Positions 7,882 to 16,852 of a stretch of DNA of 64,000 nucleotides are shown one piece after another. Location: assembly GCF_027111255.2 (NCBI RefSeq), contig NZ_CP114285.2, positions 5,363,276-5,427,275 of the forward strand, in the 5' to 3' direction. The notes beneath the pieces were generated by a model. That model was given only the letters and a program-made list of their open reading frames with translations. It did not search any database and was not told the origin of the DNA. The stretch is from Flavobacterium flavigenum (GTDB lineage Bacteria; Bacteroidota; Bacteroidia; Flavobacteriales; Flavobacteriaceae). The position numbers and the translations under genes are program-made. How positions within the stretch are numbered: position 1 is the stretch's first letter; every line of letters begins with the position of its first letter.

Positions 7882-9081
7882 TTAGAAAACAAGTAAATTG
7901 ATATCGTTATCAGGTAAATCAAACCATTCCCCAATAGCTTTATTAGTCAGTATTCCGTGGTATAAATAGATTCCGTTTTTTAACCCTTTATTGCATCTGA
8001 TAGCACTTTCCAAACCACCATCTTCAGCTATCTGAAGAAGATAAGGAGTAATTATATTGCTTATAGAAAGAGAAGCAGTTTTAGAATATCTTGAAGGAAT
8101 ATTAGGTACGCAATAATGTAAAACATTACTTTTTATAAAAGTTGGCTTTTCGTGGGTTGTTACTTCAGAGGTTTCGAAACAGCCTCCCATATCAATACTT
8201 ACATCCACAATTACGGCACCCTTTTTCATGTGTTCGACCATAGTTTCAGTAACTATAATCGGACAGCGTTCTTTTCCCCGCATGGCACCAATAGCTACAT
8301 CACAACGTCTCAAGGCTTTTAATAATGCTTTCTGTTGGATAGTAGAGGTGAAAATTCGCTGGTTCAGATTATTTTGTAAACGACGTAATTTGGTAATCGA
8401 ATTATCAAATACTTTTACATTGGCACCTAACCCAATAGCTGTTTTTGCAGCAAATTCGCCTACTGTTCCGGCACCTAAAATAACAACATCAGTAGGAGGA
8501 ACACCTGTGATGTTTCCAAATAAAAGTCCTTTTCCGAATTCATTTGTAATCATCAGTTCGGCAGCAACCAGAATAGAAGCTGTACCGGCAATTTCGCTTA
8601 ATGATTTTACGGCAGGATAGGAACCGTCTTCATCTTTAATATATTCAAAAGCAAGTGCAGTGATTTTTTTTTGAGCTAAAGCTTCAAAATAAGCTTTCTT
8701 TTTAGTTTTTAACTGGATAGCAGATATGATTGTCGTTTCAGGATTAATCATTTTGATTTCTGCCAAAGTAGGTGGTTCAACTTTCAGTAATAACGGACAA
8801 CCAAAAACTTTTTTAGTATCATTAGTAACTTCTGCACCCGCATCACTGTATTCTTTATCCGAATAGCTGGAACTCTCACCTGCACCTGATTCAATCATAA
8901 CACGATGTCCTGCATATGTCAATGAATTTACAGCATCGGGTGTTAAGCAAATACGACGTTCCTGATAACTTGTTTCTTTTGGTATACCTATAAAAAGTTC
9001 TCTTTTTTGGCGGCCAATTTCAAGTTTTTCTTCTTGTGGCAACAATTGCTGTTTGGTAAACGGGGTTAAGGTTATCGACAT
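7882..9081 (-). CDS. ald: Alanine dehydrogenase
   Basis: This 399-residue enzyme of the alanine dehydrogenase / transhydrogenase-alpha family catalyses reversible NAD-dependent deamination of L-alanine to pyruvate and ammonia. Visible motifs are the N-terminal GIPKETSYQERRICLTP (the usual K-E-x-x-x-x-E-x-R-V-A-x-T-P block), and a Rossmann motif VVILGAGTVGEFAAKTA near residue 200. VIVDVSIDMGGCFETSEVTTHEKPTF near residue 300 is also typical. The protein is some 25 residues longer than Bacillus Ald because of an N-terminal extension (residues 1-27) common in Flavobacterium. A stand-alone transhydrogenase alpha-like subunit is less likely because no beta subunit gene is near. The DUF4258 gene follows closely. 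Confidence 0.85.
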   Translation of the reverse strand: MSITLTPFTKQQLLPQEEKLEIGRQKRELFIGIPKETSYQERRICLTPDAVNSLTYAGHRVMIESGAGESSSYSDKEYSDAGAEVTNDTKKVFGCPLLLKVEPPTLAEIKMINPETTIISAIQLKTKKKAYFEALAQKKITALAFEYIKDEDGSYPAVKSLSEIAGTASILVAAELMITNEFGKGLLFGNITGVPPTDVVILGAGTVGEFAAKTAIGLGANVKVFDNSITKLRRLQNNLNQRIFTSTIQQKALLKALRRCDVAIGAMRGKERCPIIVTETMVEHMKKGAVIVDVSIDMGGCFETSEVTTHEKPTFIKSNVLHYCVPNIPSRYSKTASLSISNIITPYLLQIAEDGGLESAIRCNKGLKNGIYLYHGILTNKAIGEWFDLPDNDINLLVF

Positions 9082-9162
9082 GTGTAATGCAAGAATTAAG
9101 AGTACAAATTACGTAAAAAGTTTTAAAATTAGTAAAATATTCTGCGAATACTGAATTAGCAG

Positions 9163-9636
9163 TTAAAGTATCATTTTTTCCATTTTAATATTGGCTCTTT
9201 CGTAAAGTCCTTCTTCAAGGACAACTTCAACAAAACCAAACTTTTTATATAAGTGAATTGCGGGTGTTAAAATTAGATTTGAATATAAAATTAACTTTTT
9301 GATGTTATTTTCTTTTGCTATGGCAAATGCATAAAGAAGCAATTTATTACCAATTCCAAGTCCCTGGGCTTTATCTGAAACCGCCATTTTGCTCAACTCA
9401 AAAGTTTCAGCATCAATTTTCATTAAGGAAACCGTGCCAAGGATTTTATTATTAAGTTTAGCATAAAAAATCATTCCGCCTTTGTCTATAATTTCTTCAT
9501 GCGGATTGGAAAGTACTAATTCGTCTTTTTCTTCTACTCTGAAATATTTTGTCAGCCATTCAAGATTCAACGTTTTAATGTGATTTTTCAATTCAGGTGA
9601 AAAAGGAATTATTTCTACGGTATTTTGGTGATTCAT
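9163..9636 (-). CDS. GNAT-family N-acetyltransferase
   Basis: The 157-residue protein has the GNAT fold order. Strands and helix 1 come first, then the conserved acetyl-CoA loop KMAVSDKAQGLGIGNKLLLYA (Q/R-x-x-G-x-G/A at about residues 94-100), and a C-terminal strand-helix KKLILYSNLILTPAIHLYKKFGFVEV. Members transfer an acetyl group to a small amine, amino acid or protein N-terminus; the substrate is not predictable. The end resembles MarR-fused or YjcF-like small-molecule acetyltransferases. tsaE lies immediately upstream on the same strand, with only 22 bases between, so the two are likely one transcript. Confidence 0.85.
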   Translation of the reverse strand: MNHQNTVEIIPFSPELKNHIKTLNLEWLTKYFRVEEKDELVLSNPHEEIIDKGGMIFYAKLNNKILGTVSLMKIDAETFELSKMAVSDKAQGLGIGNKLLLYAFAIAKENNIKKLILYSNLILTPAIHLYKKFGFVEVVLEEGLYERANIKMEKMIL

Positions 9637-9658
9637 TGTTAAAATAGCATTTGTTGGA

Positions 9659-10066
9659 TTAAATTAACTCTAAGTTTCTTCTACCATCTGCCTGTAATTG
9701 AATATTAACTATAGAATGCTCCTCCGGAATCAAACTAGCAATTTTTTCAGACCATTCGATAAAACACCAGTTTCCGGAATATAAATAATCATCCACACCC
9801 ATATCAAGTGCTTCAGTTTCTTTATTAAGCCGGTAAAAATCAAAATGATAAACAATTTGATTGTTAGAAGTGTAATACTCATTAACTAAAGAAAAAGTGG
9901 GACTGCTGGTTGCGTCTTTAACTCCCAAAGTTTTGCATAATTCTTTAATCAAAGTAGTTTTTCCAACACCCATTTCTCCATTAAAAAGAATGATTTTTTT
10001 GGGATTTTGGGCAATAATTTTTTCGGCTACTTCCTGAATCTGATCTAATGAAAAAACGATATTCAT
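9659..10066 (-). CDS. tsaE: TsaE, ATPase for tRNA t6A synthesis
   Basis: The 135-residue protein is the small P-loop ATPase needed with TsaB, TsaC and TsaD to make N6-threonylcarbamoyladenosine at position 37 of ANN-decoding tRNAs. Walker A is NGEMGVGKTTLIKELC (about residues 29-44). The family motif SSPTFSLVNEYY follows, then FHFDFYRL-like YHFDFYRLNKETEALDMG and FIEWSEK near the C-terminus, all diagnostic. Length is normal. It sits between porX and a GNAT gene on the minus strand, a neighbourhood seen in other Flavobacteria. It acts in the cytoplasm and is expected to be essential or nearly so. Confidence 0.95.
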   Translation of the reverse strand: MNIVFSLDQIQEVAEKIIAQNPKKIILFNGEMGVGKTTLIKELCKTLGVKDATSSPTFSLVNEYYTSNNQIVYHFDFYRLNKETEALDMGVDDYLYSGNWCFIEWSEKIASLIPEEHSIVNIQLQADGRRNLELI

Positions 10067-10090
10067 TGGTTTGTATTTCTTTAATTTAAA

Positions 10091-10128
10091 TCAGTCCCGG
10101 AATTATGTAATTATAAAACCGGGACTGA
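10091..10128 (-). terminator. Hairpin between porX and tsaE
   Basis: TCAGTCCCGG (10091-10100) pairs exactly with CCGGGACTGA (10119-10128) around an 18-base loop. It follows the porX stop codon on the minus strand and may terminate or attenuate transcription into tsaE; the following T-tract is weak. Confidence 0.6.
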
Positions 10129-10137
10129 AATTGTTTT

Positions 10138-11697
10138 TTATTTTGGATTAAAAACCAAAAACGGAATAATCATTTCTTCAAGCGAAATTCCGCCATGCTG
10201 GTAGGTGTTTTTATAATAACTCACATAATGGTTGTAATTGTTTACATAGGCCAAAAACAGATCATTTTTTGCAAAAATAAAAGAACTGCTCATGTTTATA
10301 GCTGGCAAGCCGATAGTTTTTGGTTCTTTTACTACATAAACATCTTTTTGTTCGTAAGTTAAACTGCGCCCGGTTTTGTAACGTAAATTAAGACTGGTAT
10401 TTTTGTCTCCAACTACTTTTGAAGGGTTTTTTACGTTTATGGTTCCGTGATCTGTTGTCAGGATTAATTTAAAACCTAAAAGTTGTGCCTGTTGAATAAT
10501 TTCAAGTAAAGGTGAGTTTTTAAACCAGCTTAAAGTGAGGGAACGATAGGCCTTATCGTCTGAAGCAAGCTCTTTTACAACTTCCATTTCAGTTTTGGCA
10601 TGCGACAACATGTCTACAAAATTGTAAACAACAGTTACCAAATCATTTCCTTTTAAAGCTTTGAAGTTCTCAGCCAGCTTTTTACCGCCTGAATAATTGG
10701 TGATTTTGAAATAATCTTCCTTTATATTGAGTCCCAAACGTTTTAACTGAGCGCTAAGAAACTCGGCTTCATAAAGATTTTTTCCGCCTTCTTCTACATC
10801 ATTTTTCCAATATTCCGGAAATTGTTTTTCCATTTCAACTGGCAGTAAACCTGAGAAAATGGCATTTCTGGCATATTGTGTAGCGGTTGGAAGTATAGAG
10901 AAATAAGGAACTTCTTTTTCTAACTTGTAATAATTGGATATTACGGTTTCAAAAGATTTCCACTGATCGTAACGCAGATTATCAATAACAACAAACAAGA
11001 CAGGTTTGTCTTTCTTTTTTAGTTCCGGAACCACTAATTCCTTAAATAAGTTGTGTGACTGAATTGGTTTGTCTGCTTTGGGAGCAAACCAGTCTTCGTA
11101 ATTTCGTTCGATATATTTGCCAAATTGCGAATTGGCTTCAACTTTTTGCGATTCCAGGATTTCAATCATCGCCTGATCGTTGATGTTTTCAAGCTCTAAT
11201 TCCCAGAACAGCAATTTTTTATATAATTCAACCCAGTCTTCATAAGAATTTACCATCGCCAATTCCATAGAAATTTTTCTGAATTCTTTTTGGTAATCCA
11301 AAGTCGTTTTTTCAGAAATTAATCTGGAATGATCCAGGTTTTTCTTTAAGCTTAGAAGAATCTGATTCGGATTTACTGGTTTTATCAGGTAATCGGCAAT
11401 TTTAGATCCAATTGCTTCTTCCATGATGTACTCTTCCTCACTTTTGGTAATCATAATCATAGGAATAGCAGACTTTTTTTCTTTCATTTCAGAAAGCGTT
11501 TCCAACCCACTCATTCCGGGCATATTTTCATCCAAAAAGACAATGTCAAAATTTTCTTCTTCGAAAAGACCTATAGCATCGAGTCCGTTATTACAGGTAG
11601 TGACTGCATAGTTTTTTTTCTCCAGAAATAATATATGAGGCTTTAAAAGATCGATTTCATCATCGACCCAAAGTATTTTTATTTTATCCATAACCAT
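10138..11697 (-). CDS. porX: PorX, response regulator with PglZ phosphatase domain
   Basis: The 519-residue protein has a CheY-like receiver (residues about 4-125) with phospho-acceptor Asp56 in IVFLDENMPG, acidic pair DDE near the start, and conserved Thr and Lys (MITKS, LIKPVNP). A helical linker follows. A C-terminal PglZ / alkaline phosphatase-superfamily domain occupies about 205-519, with FVVIDNLRYDQW and LILTTDHGTINV as metal-site motifs. This architecture is that of PorX, which together with the kinase PorY and sigma SigP controls the type IX secretion system in Porphyromonas; the PglZ domain of PorX has been shown to hydrolyse nucleotides. Two starts are possible: ATG at 11697 or, two codons later, ATG at 11691, which matches the family N-terminus MxKIKxLWVDDE better. 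Confidence 0.93.
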   Translation of the reverse strand: MVMDKIKILWVDDEIDLLKPHILFLEKKNYAVTTCNNGLDAIGLFEEENFDIVFLDENMPGMSGLETLSEMKEKKSAIPMIMITKSEEEYIMEEAIGSKIADYLIKPVNPNQILLSLKKNLDHSRLISEKTTLDYQKEFRKISMELAMVNSYEDWVELYKKLLFWELELENINDQAMIEILESQKVEANSQFGKYIERNYEDWFAPKADKPIQSHNLFKELVVPELKKKDKPVLFVVIDNLRYDQWKSFETVISNYYKLEKEVPYFSILPTATQYARNAIFSGLLPVEMEKQFPEYWKNDVEEGGKNLYEAEFLSAQLKRLGLNIKEDYFKITNYSGGKKLAENFKALKGNDLVTVVYNFVDMLSHAKTEMEVVKELASDDKAYRSLTLSWFKNSPLLEIIQQAQLLGFKLILTTDHGTINVKNPSKVVGDKNTSLNLRYKTGRSLTYEQKDVYVVKEPKTIGLPAINMSSSFIFAKNDLFLAYVNNYNHYVSYYKNTYQHGGISLEEMIIPFLVFNPK

Positions 11698-11797
11698 AAT
11701 TGACTTTAATTTTACTGCAATTTAAAAGTCTAGAACTTAAAAAGTATTAAAAATAGTATAAAATTAAAGGATCAGTTGTAATTATTTATGTAAAGTA

Positions 11798-12391
11798 TCA
11801 TCCGTGAATGGTTTCACCTTTGCCATAATTTGTAATGATGGATTCTTCAAAAGCAAGCCATTCCCTCCAGCGTTTTTCAACGTCAATTCCGGTGCCATAT
11901 TTACGCGCATAAGTAATAAAAGTGGTGTAATGTCCAGCTTCACTTTCCATTAATTCTCTGTAAAAAACGGCCAGTTCTTCGTCCTGAATATTTTCAGAAA
12001 GCACTTTAAAGCGTTCACAGCTTCTGGCTTCAATCATTGCTGAAAACAATAATCTTTCAACAAGACCCGAAACACGGCTTCCGTCTCCGCTTTTCTTCAT
12101 ATACTGATACAATTCATTTACATAATCGTCTTTACGTTCACGTCCTAATTTTAATCCTCTTTTAATAATAATGTTGTGAACCTGTTCGAAATGGTCAATT
12201 TCTTCTTTGGCTAAAGCCAATAAATCCTGTACTAAATCCTGGTGTTCAGAATTATTAGTAATAATTGTAATTGCATTTGTAGCTGCTTTTTGCTCGCACC
12301 AGGCGTGATCCGTCAGAATTTCTTCTATGTTTTTCTTAACAATATTAACCCATCTTGGGTCGGTTGGCAATTGTAATCTAAGTACGCCCAT
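11798..12391 (-). CDS. miaE: MiaE-type tRNA-(ms2io6A)-hydroxylase
   Basis: The 197-residue protein is a ferritin-like diiron oxygenase. It is predicted to hydroxylate the isopentenyl group of 2-methylthio-N6-isopentenyladenosine at tRNA position 37. Four-helix-bundle iron ligands are seen in DHAWCEQKAA (about residue 28-37), LAKEEIDHFEQVH (about 61-73), IEARSCERFKV, and LMESEAGHYTTF (about 148-159), giving the E, ExxH, E, ExxH pattern of the family. Length matches short MiaE proteins of Flavobacteria. The gene stands between porX and glyA on the same strand. The repeat-rich 132-base spacer on its upstream side separates it from glyA. Confidence 0.9.
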   Translation of the reverse strand: MGVLRLQLPTDPRWVNIVKKNIEEILTDHAWCEQKAATNAITIITNNSEHQDLVQDLLALAKEEIDHFEQVHNIIIKRGLKLGRERKDDYVNELYQYMKKSGDGSRVSGLVERLLFSAMIEARSCERFKVLSENIQDEELAVFYRELMESEAGHYTTFITYARKYGTGIDVEKRWREWLAFEESIITNYGKGETIHG

Positions 12392-12409
12392 GTGTTTTTT
12401 GTTTTATTT

Positions 12410-12520
12410 GTTTCAGGTTTGAGGTTTCAGGTTCTTTTAGGAACGAAAAAAGTTTAAAGTTTTGTTTTACGTTTTCTTACGCGTTACAAAACTTTAAACT
12501 TTAAACTTTAAACCTGAAAC
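12410..12520. repeat. Nested inverted and tandem repeats between miaE and glyA
   Basis: Arm AAAGTTTAAAGTTTTGT (12449-12465) is exactly complementary to 12486-12502. Outside it GTTTCAGGTT occurs twice (12410-12419 and 12424-12433) with its complement AACCTGAAAC at 12511-12520. The right arm is a tandem of CTTTAAA heptamers. The structure could terminate glyA transcription; its composition looks like a Flavobacterium intergenic repeat family. Confidence 0.6.
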
Positions 12521-12523
12521 TGA

Positions 12524-13798
12524 TTAGTATACGAAAATTGGTCTTTCGCTCATCATTTCATTTACTTCATTAGCTACTTCTTCGATAAGTGCTTCGTTTG
12601 TATGATCTGCAAGTACTTTATCTATTAAAGCTACAATAGTTTCCATGTCTTTTTCTACTAAGCCACGAGTAGTGATTGCAGCTGTTCCAACACGTATTCC
12701 GGAAGTTACAAATGGTGATTTATCATCAAATGGAACCATGTTTTTATTTACTGTAATTTCAGCTTTTACCAATGCGTTTTCAGCATCTTTTCCTGAAATA
12801 TTTTTATTTCTTAGGTCAATCAGCATCATATGGTTGTCGGTTCCGCCAGAGATAATGTTGTAGCCTCTTTTCACAAAAGCATCTGCCATAGCATTCGCAT
12901 TTTTTTGCAATTGCATAGCATAAGTAAAGAACTCATCTTTTAAAGCTTCACCAAAAGCAACAGCTTTAGCAGCGATAATGTGCATTAAAGGTCCACCTTG
13001 GTTTCCTGGGAAAACAGCTAAATCCAATAAAGCAGACATCATTCTGATTTCACCTTTTGGAGTTTTTAATCCCCAAGGATTTTCAAAATCTTTCCCCATT
13101 AAAATCAAACCACCTCTTGGTCCGCGCAATGTTTTGTGGGTTGTAGTAGTTACAATATGGCAATGTGGAATAGGGTCATTCAATAATCCTTTTGCAATTA
13201 AACCTGCAGGATGAGAAATATCAGCCATCAAAATTGCGCCAACGCTGTCAGCGATTACTCTGAAACGTTCAAAATCCATATCACGAGAGTAAGCAGAAGC
13301 TCCAGCTATGATTAACTTTGGCTGTTCTTTAGTCGCAATTTCCTGAATTTTATCATAATCTAATCTTCCTGTTTCTTTGTCTACTCCATAAAATACAGGA
13401 TTGTAAACACGGCCTGAAAAATTTACAGGAGAACCGTGGGTAAGGTGACCACCATGTGATAAGTCGAATCCTAAAATTTTATCTCCGGGCTGCAAACAAG
13501 CGTGAAAAACAGAAGCATTTGCCTGAGAACCAGAGTGAGGCTGAACGTTGGCATATTCAGTACCAAATAATTCTTTAGCTCTGTCAATAGCAATCTGCTC
13601 AATAACGTCAACTACTTCGCAACCGCCGTAGTATCTTTTGCCAGGATATCCTTCAGCATATTTATTTGTTAAAACTGAACCAGCAGCTTCCATTACTTCA
13701 TCACTTACGAAGTTTTCAGAAGCAATAAGTTCTAATCCGTGAATTTGTCTGTCTTGTTCCTCTAGTATAAGGTCAAAAATTTGTTCGTCGCGTTGCAT
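12524..13798 (-). CDS. glyA: Serine hydroxymethyltransferase
   Basis: This 424-residue PLP enzyme interconverts serine plus tetrahydrofolate with glycine plus 5,10-methylene-tetrahydrofolate, the main source of one-carbon units. Hallmarks are GLELIASENFVS near the N-terminus and YAEGYPGKRYYGGC. The PLP-lysine segment VTTTTHKTLRGPRGG places the catalytic lysine at about residue 222, and FPGNQGGP follows it. The frame extends to 13834, but the ATG ending at 13798 gives the family-typical start MQRDEQIFDLI. A -7 box overlaps the extension, so the shorter start is chosen. The divergent fumarylacetoacetase gene begins 108 bases away. purU at 32419 also draws on the folate pool. Confidence 0.97.
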   Translation of the reverse strand: MQRDEQIFDLILEEQDRQIHGLELIASENFVSDEVMEAAGSVLTNKYAEGYPGKRYYGGCEVVDVIEQIAIDRAKELFGTEYANVQPHSGSQANASVFHACLQPGDKILGFDLSHGGHLTHGSPVNFSGRVYNPVFYGVDKETGRLDYDKIQEIATKEQPKLIIAGASAYSRDMDFERFRVIADSVGAILMADISHPAGLIAKGLLNDPIPHCHIVTTTTHKTLRGPRGGLILMGKDFENPWGLKTPKGEIRMMSALLDLAVFPGNQGGPLMHIIAAKAVAFGEALKDEFFTYAMQLQKNANAMADAFVKRGYNIISGGTDNHMMLIDLRNKNISGKDAENALVKAEITVNKNMVPFDDKSPFVTSGIRVGTAAITTRGLVEKDMETIVALIDKVLADHTNEALIEEVANEVNEMMSERPIFVY

Positions 13799-13823
13799 TT
13801 TTTCGTTTTTCGTTAATTTCCTG

Positions 13824-13831
13824 CAAAAATA
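13824..13831 (-). promoter_or_regulatory. -7 box of glyA
   Basis: Minus-strand TATTTTTG matches TAnnTTTG and lies 25 bases before the chosen glyA start. It overlaps the longer reading frame, supporting the start at 13798. No good -33 TTTG is seen at the usual distance. Confidence 0.55.
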
Positions 13832-13841
13832 CAAAAAAACG

Positions 13842-13872
13842 TTTGTGAAACTGTTAGATTATGATATATTTG
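13842..13872 (+). promoter_or_regulatory. Consensus promoter of fahA
   Basis: TTTG at 13842-13845, exactly 19 bases, then TATATTTG at 13865-13872: a textbook Bacteroidota promoter. The start codon follows 34 bases later. It is arranged back-to-back with the glyA promoter. Confidence 0.85.
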
Positions 13873-13906
13873 ACATAGATTTTTTCAACAAATAATTAAC
13901 ATTCAC

Positions 13907-15190
13907 ATGCCAATAACCGCCAACGATACCAAAAGAAAATCATGGTTGGATGTACCAGAGAATAGTGATTTTCCTATTCAGAATATTCCATTCGGTGTAT
14001 TTCTTACCAAAGAAAATGTCGTTACTGTAGGAACGAGAATTGGCGATTACGCTATAGATTTAGGTGCTTTACAACAATTAAACTATTTTGAAGGAATAGA
14101 TTTAACAGATGATATGTTCATGCAGGATACGCTAAATGATTTTATTTCTGACGGAAAAAAAACATGGCGACTAGTCCGAAACCGTATTGCAGATATTTTT
14201 GATGAAACAAATCCTCAGCTTAGAGATTCAGAAAAAGACCGTGATGTTGTTATTTTTAAGATTGAAGATGTAGAGATGCAATTGCCAGTTTTAATTGGCG
14301 ATTACACTGATTTTTATTCCAGTAAGGAGCATGCTACAAATGTAGGCAAAATGTTTCGCGATCCTGAAAATGCTTTATTGCCAAACTGGCTGCATATTCC
14401 GGTTGGATACCACGGAAGAAGTTCTACTATTGTTCCGTCCGGAATTCCTGTTCACAGGCCAATGGGGCAGATTTTGCCAGCGGGAGAAAAATACCCGGTT
14501 TTTGGTCCGTCGCGTCTGGTCGATTTTGAATTAGAAACTGCTTTTATTACTACTGATGTAAATGTAATGGGTGAAAATATTTCGACTTATGAAGCAGAAG
14601 ATTATATTTTCGGAATGGTTTTATTGAATGACTGGAGTGCGCGAGATATACAAAAATGGGAGTATGTACCACTTGGTCCTTTTCTGGCAAAGAGTTTCGC
14701 AACATCAATTTCTCCGTGGATTGTAACTATGGATGCCTTAGAACCTTTCAGGACTAAAGGGCCTAAACAGGATCCGACACCACTTCCTTATTTACAAACA
14801 AAAGGAAAGAAAGCGTTTGATATTCATCTGGAAGTTTTACTTAAACCGGAACATCAGGAAGAAACAGTCGTTTCCAAATCCAACTTTAAATATTTATACT
14901 GGTCTATGAGTCAGCAGTTGGCACATCATACTTCTAATGGATGTCGCGTAAACTCTGGTGATATGATGGGATCAGGAACCATTTCGGGACCAACGCCTGA
15001 TAGTTTTGGTTCAATGTTAGAATTAACATGGGGAGGTAAAAATCCAATCAAATTAAAAGATGGAAGCGAACGTAAATTTATCGAAGATAATGATACAGTA
15101 ATAATAAGAGGTTTCTGTGAAAATGCAGAAGTTAGAATTGGTTTTGGAGAAGTTTGCAGCCAGTTGTTACCACCTTTTGTAAGGCCATGA
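13907..15190 (+). CDS. fahA: Fumarylacetoacetase
   Basis: The 427-residue enzyme performs the last step of tyrosine degradation, hydrolysing 4-fumarylacetoacetate to fumarate and acetoacetate. It has the two-domain FAH layout. An N-terminal SH3-like domain (about 1-120) starts with SWLDVPENSDFPIQNIPFG. A C-terminal catalytic domain carries DYTDFYSSKEHATNVG (catalytic His with Ca2+-binding Asp), DFELETAFI, LLNDWSARDIQKWEYVPLGPFLAKSF and NSGDMMGSGTISGP. Length agrees with eukaryotic and bacterial FAH (about 420-430). Other tyrosine catabolic genes are not in the window. The gene has its own strong promoter and terminator. Confidence 0.96.
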   Translation: MPITANDTKRKSWLDVPENSDFPIQNIPFGVFLTKENVVTVGTRIGDYAIDLGALQQLNYFEGIDLTDDMFMQDTLNDFISDGKKTWRLVRNRIADIFDETNPQLRDSEKDRDVVIFKIEDVEMQLPVLIGDYTDFYSSKEHATNVGKMFRDPENALLPNWLHIPVGYHGRSSTIVPSGIPVHRPMGQILPAGEKYPVFGPSRLVDFELETAFITTDVNVMGENISTYEAEDYIFGMVLLNDWSARDIQKWEYVPLGPFLAKSFATSISPWIVTMDALEPFRTKGPKQDPTPLPYLQTKGKKAFDIHLEVLLKPEHQEETVVSKSNFKYLYWSMSQQLAHHTSNGCRVNSGDMMGSGTISGPTPDSFGSMLELTWGGKNPIKLKDGSERKFIEDNDTVIIRGFCENAEVRIGFGEVCSQLLPPFVRP

Positions 15191-15231
15191 AGAGAAATAA
15201 AAAATTATCTTAAATAGGGATAATACTAAAA

Positions 15232-15271
15232 AAATTGCCTCAAAGAAGTTATTCTTCTTTAGAGGCAATTT
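15232..15271 (+). terminator. Terminator of fahA, possibly bidirectional
   Basis: AAATTGCCTC (15232-15241) pairs with GAGGCAATTT (15262-15271), with an inner AAAGAA/TTCTTT pairing, followed by T-run. It lies between convergent fahA and the agmatine deiminase gene. Confidence 0.85.
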
Positions 15272-15301
15272 TTTTAATAAATTAAAAATATATATTATAT
15301 G

Positions 15302-16342
15302 TTAAGCAGGAATCTGTTGGCTCAAACAATGTAAAGTCCCAAATCCCCAGATAAAATCGATACAGCTTATTCCAATTACTTCGCGATCAGGAAAGCATTC
15401 TGCTAAAATATTCAAAGCGATACGATCGTTACTGTCATTAAATGTTGGTACTAAAACACAATTATTCAAAATTAGGAAATTAGCATAACTTGCCGGTAAA
15501 CGCAAATCTTCAAAATCTACTCGTTTTGGCATTGGAAGAGCAACAATAGTTGGTGATTTTCCATCTTCTAATTTTGCATTCTGAAGTCTTTTCAAATTAT
15601 CCTGTAAAGGCTTATAATTTGAATCGTTTTTGTCAGTCTCTACAATCGTTACAATAGTATCTTCATTTACAAATCGGCATAAATCGTCAATGTGACCGTG
15701 TGTGTCATCACCTTCAATTCCGTCTCCAAGCCATATAACATTTGTAACGCCAAGATATTCTTTAAAAACGGCTTCGTAATCTTGTTTGGTAAAACCTGGA
15801 TTTCGAACCTGAACTGTAGGGTGCATCAGGCATTCTTCAGAAGTTAGTAAGGTTCCTTTTCCATTTACATCAATTGCGCCTCCTTCAACAATTACTGGTT
15901 TCCCTTTATAAATTACCTGAGTCAACGGAACATCAATAAAATTAGCTACTTTCCCCGGGACAAATTTGTCTAACTGATAATTTTTATATTTTGCCCATCC
16001 ATTAAAATTGAAATTTAAAGCTTCTCTTTTAGAACCATTTTTTACAATAATCGGTCCTGAATCACGCATCCAGCTTCTGTTTGTTTTATGAATAATAAAA
16101 GAAATATTTACAATATTAACCCGTGCTCTTTCTAGCATTTCGATCACTTTTCCTTTTAATTTTTCATCAGCTACAACTAAAAATACAGTTTCAAAAATTG
16201 CCACTTTTTTAATAAATTCAACAAATGCCCATTGAACTGCTTCATATTTCCCAGGCCAATCGTTTCCATTATGAGGAAAACATAGTAAAATGCCCTGTTG
16301 CTTCTCCCATTCTGCCGGAAATCGTCTATTATCTAATTTCAT
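15302..16342 (-). CDS. aguA: Agmatine deiminase
   Basis: The 346-residue protein belongs to the guanidino-group-modifying family that includes agmatine deiminases and bacterial peptidylarginine deiminase. It converts agmatine to N-carbamoylputrescine and ammonia. Seen motifs: FPAEWEKQQGILLCFPHNGNDW near the start, WMRDSGPI (about residues 90-97), EGGAIDVNGKGTLL, GDDTHGHIDDLCRF, and the C-terminal GFGTLHCLSQQIP with the nucleophilic cysteine at about residue 339. The amidase for the next step lies at 18281-19168 beyond one gene, and arginine decarboxylase at 28128-29531, so the whole route from arginine to putrescine is present. There is no signal peptide, unlike exported PPAD, favouring cytoplasmic agmatine as substrate. 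Confidence 0.9.
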   Translation of the reverse strand: MKLDNRRFPAEWEKQQGILLCFPHNGNDWPGKYEAVQWAFVEFIKKVAIFETVFLVVADEKLKGKVIEMLERARVNIVNISFIIHKTNRSWMRDSGPIIVKNGSKREALNFNFNGWAKYKNYQLDKFVPGKVANFIDVPLTQVIYKGKPVIVEGGAIDVNGKGTLLTSEECLMHPTVQVRNPGFTKQDYEAVFKEYLGVTNVIWLGDGIEGDDTHGHIDDLCRFVNEDTIVTIVETDKNDSNYKPLQDNLKRLQNAKLEDGKSPTIVALPMPKRVDFEDLRLPASYANFLILNNCVLVPTFNDSNDRIALNILAECFPDREVIGISCIDFIWGFGTLHCLSQQIPA

Positions 16343-16367
16343 AAAAGTTTTCTAAATTAAAAGAGTA

Positions 16368-16375
16368 CAAAGATA
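16368..16375 (-). promoter_or_regulatory. -7 box of the agmatine deiminase gene
   Basis: Minus-strand TATCTTTG fits TAnnTTTG and lies 25 bases upstream of the start codon. A convincing -33 TTTG is not seen. Confidence 0.55.
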
Positions 16376-16771
16376 AGCATTCATTAGGATTATGAAGCAT
16401 TATAGAATTTTGAATTTAGATTTACACGTAAGTTTCTGTAATTCAATGAATAATTCAAAAAAAAGTGTTTTAGAAAACAAATTTTTGTAAATAATAATCA
16501 ATTATGCTTTTTTTATTAATCTTTTTTTAAAGATACATAGTTGATAATTTTTACTAAAAAAACATTTTATTTAAAAAAAAATATTAATTTTACCCTTGAT
16601 AATTTAACAAATTTCGATTTAATTTTAATGATTTTTATGTTAAAGTTGTGCCGAAATAGATATTTTTAGAGAATTTATTACTTTTCTTGTATCTATAAGC
16701 TAAAAAGCCGAAATGAGTTTGTTATTTGAAATATCCCGCCCCAAGTTGTTTTAAAAAAAGCTAAACCTTCA

Positions 16772-16806
16772 ATAATTCCCCGCATAGCCTAATGTATGGG
16801 AATTAT
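16772..16806. other. Hairpin in the long spacer upstream of ompA-like gene
   Basis: The 588-base spacer 16343-16930 is very AT-rich and carries no reading frame of note. ATAATTCCC (16772-16780) pairs with GGGAATTAT (16798-16806), the loop adding further wobble pairs. It lies about 47 bases before the ompA -7 box, so it may be an operator or the end of an unseen small transcript. Confidence 0.45.
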
Positions 16807-16852
16807 ATAAAAATTCTGAAAAGGAATAGAAAGCTTTTTTATATGGTTAACA

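Noticed and set aside
8228..8620. 130-codon plus-strand frame
   Set aside because: It is antisense to alanine dehydrogenase, whose motifs are unambiguous.
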